Shown: in pieces, positions 1 through 4,585 of the stretch
Layout: each line of letters opens with the position of its first letter
Position numbering within the stretch: the first letter of the stretch is position 1
Source: JAAFHN01 sp031421855
GTDB taxonomy: Bacteria > Pseudomonadota > Gammaproteobacteria > Burkholderiales > Burkholderiaceae_C
NCBI GenBank assembly: GCA_031421855.1
Contig: JANOPN010000015.1
Span: forward strand, 1-5,103
Length of the DNA stretch: 5,103 nucleotides
Direction: 5' to 3'
Position numbers and translations under genes: made by a program
The notes under the pieces: model-generated
Seen by the model: the letters and a program-made list of their open reading frames with translations, nothing else
Database searches by the model: none
Told to the model about the DNA's origin: nothing

Positions 1-384
1 CACGCCTCGCAACTCGTCTTGATCGACACCTGCGGGTGGATTGATTTTTTAAGGGCACACAACGGCGCATTGGGCAACCGAGTCGAGGCGCTGATGCTTG
101 CTGATCGCGCCGCTATTTGCAGCGTCAGCATCGCCGAGCTGTGGGCAGGCGCGCGCACCCCCAAAGACACAGACCAATTAGACTCCCTGATCGCAACATT
201 GGTCGTGATTGAAGTCGAGGGCCCTGACTGGGCCAGCGCAGGCACCACGCTGCAAAACCTCAAGCAAAAGGGACTGAGTTTGTCGTTGACTGACGCGCTC
301 ATCGCCATGGTCGCACGCCGTCGCGCAATCGCGGTGCTGACCCAAGATGCCCAGTTTGCACACCTCGGCGTTAAATTGGACTGA
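1..384 (+). CDS. vapC: VapC-type PIN-domain ribonuclease toxin (5' end cut by window edge)
   Basis: Probable Mg2+-dependent endoribonuclease toxin of a type II toxin-antitoxin pair; family members cut tRNA, rRNA or mRNA in the cytoplasm. The frame is open from base 1 and ends with TGA at 382-384. The PIN acidic residues are visible: Asp in LIDTCGWIDFLR (codon 25-27), Glu in SIAELWAGAR (codon 136-138), Asp in SLTDALIAMVARR (codon 292-294) and Asp in VLTQDAQFA (codon 346-348). A TTG at 19 could start a 121-aa protein, but there is no Shine-Dalgarno sequence before it, and the in-frame residues HASQLVL continue the first beta-strand, so I place the true start upstream of the window. The cognate VapB antitoxin would be expected immediately upstream and cannot be seen. 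Family assignment is confident; the RNA target is unknown. Confidence 0.88.
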   Translation, partial: HASQLVLIDTCGWIDFLRAHNGALGNRVEALMLADRAAICSVSIAELWAGARTPKDTDQLDSLIATLVVIEVEGPDWASAGTTLQNLKQKGLSLSLTDALIAMVARRRAIAVLTQDAQFAHLGVKLD

Positions 385-405
385 TCGTGCGCTTGGCGAC
401 TGGCT

Positions 406-426
406 GCTTGCCGCTTGCCGCTTGCG
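406..426. repeat. Three tandem copies of a 7-bp unit, GCTTGCC
   Basis: Units at 406-412, 413-419 and 420-426; the first two are GCTTGCC and the third is GCTTGCG. The array lies 21 bases after the vapC stop codon. Seven is not a multiple of three and no gene covers it, so it is a non-coding microsatellite that could vary in copy number. No function is implied. Confidence 0.8.
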
Positions 427-713
427 ACAGCAGCTTCGCTTTGCGCAGATTTTTTCGGCGCATCACTCGGCTATCCGTTTGGTGAGCAACCCATGCGGAC
501 GTTTGAGCCTACTTCCGGCAGTTGAACGCGTTCGAGTCGTCCGTGATGGCATGCGCCGCGAACGCTCGACCACGCACACGTCCCCCTTTGGGCACAAGGA
601 GCGACGCGCACGGCGTGCATCAGGGAGGTTCTATCGGGTATGTAGCGAAGTCACCCATCCGTCGAGCCAGTATGAAGCCGAAAAACTAAGCAAAATCAAT
701 TACTTACAAAGAA

Positions 714-764
714 CTGCGAGCGGTCAACTGCTGATTCTCGGATGATCCTCGCAGCATCTGCGAG
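714..764. promoter_or_regulatory. Perfect hairpin with a competing third arm
   Basis: CTCGCAG (748-754) and CTGCGAG (758-764) form a perfect 7-bp stem with a 3-base CAT loop. An identical CTGCGAG at 714-720 can also pair with 748-754, with a 27-base loop, so two structures are mutually exclusive. No T-run follows on either strand, so it does not look like an intrinsic terminator. It could be a processing or attenuation-like element, or chance; the role is inferred only from pairing. Confidence 0.45.
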
Positions 765-785
765 AGGTGCGTTTGCAATAAAATA

Positions 786-832
786 ATAGCAACAAACTCA
801 ATGAATTCGGTGACCAGAGGCCTAAAAAGCAT
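786..832. repeat. 47-bp repeat, copy A (upstream of mntA/hepT)
   Basis: Matches copy B at 1804-1850 in direct orientation at 39 of 47 positions without gaps, including a perfect first 12 bases, ATAGCAACAAAC. Weaker similarity may continue into the following GC-rich bases (around 837-852 against 1863-1878). The two copies bracket the toxin-antitoxin operon. I do not recognise the repeat family. It may be a recombination or insertion boundary, or a non-coding element duplicated with the operon. Confidence 0.7.
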
Positions 833-907
833 CAGAAAGACCGGGCGGACCTGCACAAGCTCGCCCCAGCCGAACTCGGCACTTGCGTTTCGTAAATTCA
901 TTGAGTT
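795..907. repeat. 13-bp perfect inverted repeat ahead of mntA
   Basis: AACTCAATGAATT (795-807) and its exact reverse complement (895-907) are separated by 87 bases. The left arm lies inside copy A of the 47-bp repeat; the right arm ends 23 bases before the chosen mntA start. A smaller inverted pair, CATTG (899-903) and CAATG (914-918), overlaps the right arm and could be an operator for autoregulation, which is common in toxin-antitoxin operons. That function is inference. Confidence 0.6.
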
Positions 908-930
908 GACAGACAATGTTGGCTATCACC

Positions 931-1230
931 ATGCGCCTCACCCCCTCACAGATCAGCGCCATTCGAACCAGCACCGCATTGTTTGCAGGCGCCGCTGCGC
1001 GGGTGTGGCTGTTCGGCTCGCGCCTGCACAAAGACGCACGGGGCGGTGATGTCGACCTATTGGTCGAAATCGACGAGAACGTGCCCGAGCCCGCCATGCT
1101 ATCGGCTCAACTGGCCACCCAAGTTTCGCGCGCCATGCACGGCCGCCGGGTTGACGTGCTCATCAAAGCGCCCAACTTGAAGTTTTTGCCCATTCATGCC
1201 GTTGCACTTGCCGAAGGCCTGCGCCTATGA
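931..1230 (+). CDS. mntA: MntA-type minimal nucleotidyltransferase (antitoxin)
   Basis: Predicted 99-aa DNA polymerase beta-type minimal nucleotidyltransferase. In characterised HEPN/MNT pairs the MntA enzyme neutralises the HepT toxin by transferring AMP to a tyrosine near its active site. The core is intact: VWLFGSRLHKDARGGDVDLLVE (about residues 25-46) carries the Gly-Ser signature (29-30) and metal-binding Asp40 and Asp42, and a third acidic residue is Asp75 in RRVDVLI. The GS-to-DxD spacing is 9 residues. I chose ATG 931 because MRLTPSQ is a natural start for this family; ATG 916 would add five residues (MLAIT), and neither has a clear Shine-Dalgarno sequence. The stop overlaps the hepT start by four bases (ATGA), indicating translational coupling. 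Catalytic motifs make the family call firm; the antitoxin role follows from the partner gene. Confidence 0.88.
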   Translation: MRLTPSQISAIRTSTALFAGAAARVWLFGSRLHKDARGGDVDLLVEIDENVPEPAMLSAQLATQVSRAMHGRRVDVLIKAPNLKFLPIHAVALAEGLRL

Positions 1231-1733
1231 CCCTCACACCTTCGCAAGTCGCGAGGCTGGCCTTTTTGGCCCGCATTACCGGCAAAGAATGCGAACACCT
1301 GCTTGACACCGACTCGCGCTTGTTCAGTGACGTCTTCACCACCGAAGCAGCGCTAAAAATCGAGTCAGACCCGATTTTTGCCGAGCGCATAGATGCCTTC
1401 GTGTCGCGATTTGGGCGTTTGCAAGACACCGTGGGAGACAAATTGCTGCCAGCGTTGCTGGCCGCGTTGGCTGAAACAGTTGGCCCGGCCATCGACAACT
1501 TAGACAAAGCCGAGAAATTTGGCTTCATTGAGTCTGTGGACTCGTGGATGGCGATGCGCCGACTGAGAAATCAGATGGTGCATGTGTACATTGAAGACCC
1601 GGCCGTCTTGGCAAGCGCGCTGCGCGGTGGTCACGCTTTTGTGCCTGAACTGGTTGCAGCCGCCAGGCGATGTGTCGCGCAGACGAATCGGCTGCTGAAC
1701 GCCCACCCGGCCGCATCGCCACCAGACGCGTGA
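1227..1733 (+). CDS. hepT: HepT-type HEPN-domain ribonuclease toxin
   Basis: Predicted 168-aa all-helical HEPN-domain toxin, the partner of the preceding nucleotidyltransferase. The decisive motif is RNQMVHVY (residues 114-121): the HEPN RX4H catalytic pair Arg114/His119 followed at +2 by Tyr121, which gives the RX4HXY form in which the tyrosine is the residue AMPylated by MntA in the studied Shewanella system. The preceding helix and motif order (SVDSWMAMRRLRNQ) are typical. Known HepT toxins cleave RNA as dimers in the cytoplasm. The start is ATG 1227 inside the ATGA overlap with mntA, so expression is probably coupled. The protein is somewhat longer than many HepT toxins, with an extended N-terminus and a Pro/Ala-rich tail (HPAASPPDA). 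Its first residues, MTLTPSQ, resemble those of mntA (MRLTPSQ). Confidence 0.87.
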   Translation: MTLTPSQVARLAFLARITGKECEHLLDTDSRLFSDVFTTEAALKIESDPIFAERIDAFVSRFGRLQDTVGDKLLPALLAALAETVGPAIDNLDKAEKFGFIESVDSWMAMRRLRNQMVHVYIEDPAVLASALRGGHAFVPELVAAARRCVAQTNRLLNAHPAASPPDA

Positions 1734-1744
1734 GCTGGTGCTCA

Positions 1745-1821
1745 CATTGGGTTTTTGACAAATTGCTTTCATCCGAGACGTGTGTCAATTCGTTATGAAT
1801 AACATAGCAACAAACCCAATG
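1745..1821. repeat. 10-bp inverted repeat behind hepT
   Basis: CATTGGGTTT (1745-1754) is the exact reverse complement of AAACCCAATG (1812-1821), with 57 bases between. The right arm lies in copy B of the 47-bp repeat. The core differs from the inverted repeat ahead of mntA (CATTGAGTT with AACTCAATG) at one base, and that base is changed in both arms. Between the arms is a small palindrome, GTTAT-GA-ATAAC (1792-1803). Confidence 0.55.
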
Positions 1822-1850
1822 AATCCGGTAACCAACGTCCAAAAAATCAT
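1804..1850. repeat. 47-bp repeat, copy B (downstream of mntA/hepT)
   Basis: Direct repeat of 786-832, 39 of 47 identical without gaps. It begins 70 bases after the hepT stop codon. Most of the differences lie in the second half. With copy A it delimits a segment of about 1.06 kb that contains only the toxin-antitoxin operon. No transposase, integrase or target-site duplication was seen. Confidence 0.7.
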
Positions 1851-2158
1851 TTAATTTGCCTAAAACACCCGGCCAACCGGACTTTGGGGGCAATTTGTAT
1901 CTTACGCAGCCTAGCTAGCCCCGCACTTGCCGAATCGCGCGGCCGATTCAGCAACGAAACAACAAACGATCAGGCCAAATTGCATGTATCAAAATGTTTC
2001 TTCGTGAACAATTTTGGATCAATCAATCTGCACCGCCACGCGCCAGCAATCGACACCGGTCAGAGCGAAATGAATACCAATCAACCCACCAATTGACACT
2101 TAATTCACCATTTAGTTAACGTGTAACCATTTGCTACAGCCCAACAGATTCGGGTTTA

Positions 2159-2199
2159 CCCCCCCCCAGTCAGCCCCCTGTAAGTGTCCTTACACTGAC
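2159..2199. promoter_or_regulatory. C9 tract and interrupted hairpin before the adaptor gene
   Basis: Nine consecutive C residues (2159-2167) are followed at once by a nested stem: outer GTCAG (2169-2173) with CTGAC (2195-2199), inner GTAAG (2180-2184) with CTTAC (2189-2193) around the loop TGTC, with a C-rich bulge on the left side. It ends 69 bases before the adaptor start codon, so it may lie in the 5' leader of that mRNA or in its promoter region. A regulatory role is inference; no known riboswitch is recognised. Confidence 0.4.
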
Positions 2200-2256
2200 A
2201 ACGCAGTTCACGAAACGGTCCCAGAAGCCGACTGAACCCGCGTCGTTTCACAACTC

Positions 2257-2261
2257 AGGGA
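2257..2261 (+). promoter_or_regulatory. Ribosome-binding site of the adaptor gene
   Basis: AGGGA, seven bases before ATG 2269. It fixes that start and supports the Pro/Ser-rich cytoplasmic N-terminus as part of the protein. Confidence 0.7.
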
Positions 2262-2268
2262 ATCCGGG

Positions 2269-3654
2269 ATGTCACGCCCAACACCAACCACCGCCAACCA
2301 GTCGCCATCGCCGATGCCGCCAGCCTCGGGCGCAGGCAACGAGCGCCCCGGCCTCTTTCGACAAGAGGCCATCAGCGCCACGCAAGACCGCTGGCTGGGC
2401 AGCGTCTCCATCTCTCGGCCCCTGTCGTTTTCTCTCATCACCAGCTGCGCAATTGGCGTCGGTGCCAGCCTTGCCGCTTTTGCCGCGTGGGGTGACATCA
2501 CCCGCAAGGCCAGCCTCAGCGGGCTTTTGGTGCCACTCGCGGGCAGTCTGGGCATTGCAGCGCCGACCAGCGGCGTGCTCGCACAAGTCCACATCCTTGA
2601 GGGCCAAGCCGTCCAGGCCGGTCAAGCCCTTTTCACCATCAACACCGAGCGCGTCGGCGCAGGCGGCGACACCGGTGCGTTGGTCGCCCAAAGCCTCATT
2701 GCGCAGCGCTCAAGCTTGGAGTCAGACAAGACCTTGCGTACCCTGCAAGCCCGTCAGCGGCTCGATGCCCTGAGTGAGCGCGCTCGCAGCATCGGCGCGG
2801 AGCTGCGCCAGGTCGAGGGCGAAGCCGAGCTACAAGCCCAGCGCATCGCCTTGGCCGAAAAAACCCTCAACCGCCACCAAGACCTCGCCAAAGCCGGCTT
2901 TGTCAGCGAAGCCCAGACCCAAACCAAAACCGAAGAGCTGCTCGACCTGCGTGCCCGCGAGCGCGCCGCCCAGCGCAACCGCACCGCCTTGGAGCGCGAT
3001 GCCTCAACTGTTGCCTCAGATGCCAAAGCCACCCAGACCAGCCTAGCCACCGAGTTGGCCCAAATCGACCGAAGCATCAGCAGCCTCAGCGCGGACAGCT
3101 CTGAAAACGAAGCCCGCCGCTCAACCGTTGTAGCAGCCGCGCAAGGCGGCACCATCACCGCGCTGAGCCTCAAAACCGGCCAATCCGTCAGCATTGGCCA
3201 AACCCTTGCCACCTTGGTGCCACAGCTCACCGCACCCAACGATGCGACCACTTCAACAACCTCACCACTCGAGGCTCACCTCTTTGCCCCCAGCCGCTCC
3301 ATCGGCTTCGTGCAAATCGGCCAAACCGTCATGCTGCGCCACAGCGCCTACCCGTATCAAAAGTTTGGCTTGCAGACCGGCACCATCACCGCCATCAGCA
3401 CCAGCCCCACGGCAGCACAAGACCTGCCCGCAGGCAGCCAGCAAATCTTGCTCGCCCTGTCGCAATCCAACGAACCCCTGTACCGCATTCGCGTCAAGCT
3501 CAACGCCCAAGAAATAACAGCCTACGGCCAACGCCACGCCCTCAAGCCCGGCGCCATGTTGGAGGCCGACGTCATGCAAGACAAGCGAAAAATCTGGGAA
3601 TTCATCATGGAACCCGTGCTCGCAGCCCGAGAAAACGCCAAGGCGAGGTTTTGA
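2269..3654 (+). CDS. HlyD/CvaA-family periplasmic adaptor of a type I peptide exporter
   Basis: Complete 461-aa membrane fusion protein. Such adaptors sit in the inner membrane, span the periplasm and link an ABC exporter to a TolC-type outer membrane channel. Order of parts: Pro/Ser-rich cytoplasmic tail (1-28); LFRQEAISATQDRWLG (29-44), a segment typical of CvaA-like adaptors; one membrane helix (about 53-74); first half-lipoyl motif (about 85-124, APTSGVLAQVHILEGQAVQAGQ); long Glu/Arg/Ala-rich coiled-coil hairpin (about 138-285); second half-lipoyl motif (about 287-318, GGTITALSLKTGQSVSIGQ); beta-barrel domain (about 333-430); and conserved C-terminal LKPGAMLEADVMQDKRKIWEFIMEPV. Length and architecture fit colicin V secretion protein CvaA. 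The start has a good AGGGA site. A C39-peptidase ABC transporter (CvaB-like) normally sits next to such genes but is absent from this window. Transcription is probably shared with the small genes downstream, but gaps of 88 and 216 bases leave this open. Confidence 0.9.
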   Translation: MSRPTPTTANQSPSPMPPASGAGNERPGLFRQEAISATQDRWLGSVSISRPLSFSLITSCAIGVGASLAAFAAWGDITRKASLSGLLVPLAGSLGIAAPTSGVLAQVHILEGQAVQAGQALFTINTERVGAGGDTGALVAQSLIAQRSSLESDKTLRTLQARQRLDALSERARSIGAELRQVEGEAELQAQRIALAEKTLNRHQDLAKAGFVSEAQTQTKTEELLDLRARERAAQRNRTALERDASTVASDAKATQTSLATELAQIDRSISSLSADSSENEARRSTVVAAAQGGTITALSLKTGQSVSIGQTLATLVPQLTAPNDATTSTTSPLEAHLFAPSRSIGFVQIGQTVMLRHSAYPYQKFGLQTGTITAISTSPTAAQDLPAGSQQILLALSQSNEPLYRIRVKLNAQEITAYGQRHALKPGAMLEADVMQDKRKIWEFIMEPVLAARENAKARF

Positions 3655-3670
3655 GATGCACGCACAGAGC

Positions 3671-3700
3671 TGTCATGCCAGCGAAGGCGGGCATCCAGTG
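3671..3700. repeat. REP-like palindromic intergenic repeat
   Basis: The 30 bases contain TGCCAGCGAAGGCGGGCA (3677-3694), which folds as TGCC/GGCA plus GC/GC around a GAAG loop with one A-G mismatch. The flanking GTCAT and ATCCAGTG match a palindromic intergenic repeat (GTCATTCCCGCGAAGGCGGGAATCCAG-like) that I recall as widespread in Proteobacteria. It starts 16 bases after the adaptor stop codon, where such elements can stabilise the upstream mRNA 3' end or reduce read-through. Family membership is from memory; the fold is seen. Confidence 0.65.
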
Positions 3701-3742
3701 CCCCATCAACGCCACGCCAAAAAACCGAGCCAGTCCGGATAA

Positions 3743-4024
3743 ATGAAACTCCTCACCCCCACCCAAACCGCCATCGTCAGCTTAGGCATCAGCTGGCGCT
3801 ACTACGAATGGCCGTTGTCACAATTTGATTCACCTGATCCAGGCTTCATCGATCAAAACCGCATGCTATGGGCGCAGCCCTTCGAAGCACCGAGCAATCC
3901 GGGCGAACTCAACCCAGCCCTGGTCGTTCCCCGCGCAGCGCAAGACGGGTTTGAAGTTGCCCCGACCCCATCAGAAATCGACCTCGCTCAGTTCATCGGC
4001 TGGATGGACTGTGGCGGCGATTGA
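3743..4024 (+). CDS. Uncharacterised 93-aa protein; possible leader-bearing export substrate
   Basis: I do not recognise this protein. The G/C-ending codons match those of the adaptor gene, which supports a real gene, although the ribosome-binding site is weak (GGA three bases before the ATG). It is acidic, rich in Pro, Trp and aromatic residues (GISWRYYEWPLSQFDSPDPG), and ends in FIGWMDCGGD with a single Cys. There is no membrane helix or standard signal peptide. Residues 1-15, MKLLTPTQTAIVSLG, align without gaps to the microcin V leader MRTLTLNELDSVSGG at Met1, Leu4 (-12), Thr5, Val12 (-4), Ser13 and Gly15 (-1), with Leu instead of Gly at -2 and Thr instead of Leu at -7. Being downstream of a CvaA-like adaptor, it could be an exported peptide precursor. 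That is inference; an ordinary cytoplasmic protein is equally possible. Confidence 0.6.
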   Translation: MKLLTPTQTAIVSLGISWRYYEWPLSQFDSPDPGFIDQNRMLWAQPFEAPSNPGELNPALVVPRAAQDGFEVAPTPSEIDLAQFIGWMDCGGD

Positions 4025-4240
4025 CCGCACAGCACATGAGGCCCATTTGCTTGGCTGAAGCACGCACGAGAGCCGCTCCAGCCTAGCAACCCCAACAGCA
4101 CCCACCCACCGAACCTGCGCTTTTCTCATCCTCAAAACATGAGAAGCGCGCATGGTGCAGGGACGGATCGGTGAGTGAAATGCGCCTTTGACCGCAGCGC
4201 AGAATTTCGAATGCGGTGGATTTGATATTTAGGAAATGAC
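4025..4240. other. Intergenic region with two inverted repeats
   Basis: 216 bases without a gene. GCGCTTTTCTCAT (4117-4129) pairs with ATGAGAAGCGC (4139-4149) across a 9-base loop, 11 pairs with a two-T bulge. No T-run follows, so it is not a standard intrinsic terminator. ACCGCA (4191-4196) pairs with TGCGGT (4212-4217) 24 bases ahead of the next gene and could affect its expression. TTTGAC at 4187-4192 resembles a -35 box, but no -10 box lies at the right distance. Confidence 0.5.
4231..4234 (+). promoter_or_regulatory. Ribosome-binding site of the 92-aa peptide gene
   Basis: AGGA, six bases before ATG 4241. It is one of the two clearest ribosome-binding sites in the window and the main reason to accept that small gene and its start. 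Confidence 0.65.
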
Positions 4241-4519
4241 ATGAAAGAAATTTCAACACGATCACTCTCATCGATTTCAATGGGGGATTTGCGGCGTGAT
4301 GACGGAAGTGGCAACGGCTATAACGGACCCGCCGCGCCCGGCGGCTCCCCGGATCCATACCAACCAACGATCACTCCGACAACTCCCCAAACACCATCGA
4401 GCCCACCGGTGACGCCCGGGGTAGGAATTCCGACAATCACGTGCGTCCCAGGGTCTTCTGCACGGGAGCGCGACTGTACTGTCACGTTACCTCAAATGTT
4501 GATGTGGCAAAACATTTAA
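4241..4519 (+). CDS. Small Pro/Thr/Gly-rich protein with a double-glycine-like leader (candidate CvaA-type substrate)
   Basis: Unrecognised 92-aa protein with a good AGGA site. Residues 1-15, MKEISTRSLSSISMG, fit the double-glycine leader pattern: Ile at -12, Ser -11, Leu -7, Ile -4, Ser -3, Gly -1. They align without gaps to the microcin V leader MRTLTLNELDSVSGG; the exception is Met for Gly at -2. Cleavage after Gly15 would release a 77-aa peptide: DLRRDDGSGNGYNGP and APGGSP, then a Pro/Thr-rich linker (about 38-66), then GIPTITCVPGSSARERDCTV with two Cys (68 and 79) that could form a disulfide. This composition (charged/Gly-rich start, Cys pair near the end) suits a secreted peptide better than a cytoplasmic enzyme. 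It lies 66 bases before the next gene. Function as bacteriocin or signal is inference; C39 processing with Met at -2 would be unusual. A spurious frame is less likely given the ribosome-binding site. Confidence 0.6.
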   Translation: MKEISTRSLSSISMGDLRRDDGSGNGYNGPAAPGGSPDPYQPTITPTTPQTPSSPPVTPGVGIPTITCVPGSSARERDCTVTLPQMLMWQNI

Positions 4520-4585
4520 CAGACAAACCGCACGTTGAATGGTCGTCGATGAAATCAATCCACGTCAACGGCGAACATTCAATGA

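Larger units (their letters stand above)
385..930. other. Gene-free region between vapC and the mntA/hepT operon
   Basis: About 545 bases without a gene I can support. An open frame at 347-745 overlaps the end of vapC, has no ribosome-binding site and reads as Arg/Ser/Leu-rich low-complexity protein, so it is most likely spurious. The stretch does contain a 7-bp tandem repeat (406-426), a strong hairpin (748-764) with an alternative pairing arm, copy A of a 47-bp repeat (786-832) and a 13-bp inverted repeat (795-807 with 895-907). No good sigma70 promoter was found: TTGACA at 906-911 has no -10 box at a suitable distance. Confidence 0.6.
1734..2268. other. Gene-free region between hepT and the adaptor gene
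   Basis: About 535 bases with no supportable gene. Possible frames (a TTG-started 70-residue frame at 1884-2096 and a 42-codon ATG frame near 1993) lack ribosome-binding sites and recognisable sequence. It contains an inverted repeat and copy B of the 47-bp repeat, a 6-bp hairpin (GAATCG 1932-1937 with CGATTC 1944-1949), a TTGACA at 2093-2098 without a convincing -10 box at 17 bases, a C9 tract (2159-2167) and a hairpin (2169-2199). The promoter of the adaptor gene should lie in its second half, but I cannot place it with confidence. Confidence 0.6.

Noticed and set aside
347..745. 132-codon open frame overlapping the vapC end
   Set aside because: No ribosome-binding site, overlaps a better gene in another frame, and its low-complexity Arg/Ser/Leu-rich translation resembles no protein I know.
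916..930. Upstream ATG as the mntA start
   Set aside because: It adds MLAIT before a natural family N-terminus (MRLTPSQ) and has no better ribosome-binding site; kept only as an alternative.
786..1850. Integron gene cassette with attC sites around mntA/hepT
   Set aside because: Toxin-antitoxin cassettes and inverted repeats fit, but the required RYYYAAC and GTTRRRY core boxes are not found at the arm ends, and the arms differ in order between the two sites.
786..1850. CRISPR array
   Set aside because: Only two repeat copies, about 970 bases apart and separated by genes; no regular spacers.
1884..2096. 70-codon frame in the hepT-adaptor gap
   Set aside because: It begins with TTG, lacks a ribosome-binding site, and its translation shows no domain, membrane segment or leader motif.
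2093..2121. Sigma70 promoter for the adaptor gene (TTGACA with a -10 box)
   Set aside because: The perfect -35-like hexamer has only TTAACG at 17 bases, too poor a match to TATAAT to call.
2754..3251. 165-codon frame on the minus strand inside the adaptor gene
   Set aside because: It is the antisense shadow of a GC-rich coding region; the translation is Arg/Ser/Ala-rich without motifs, whereas the + strand gives a full HlyD architecture.
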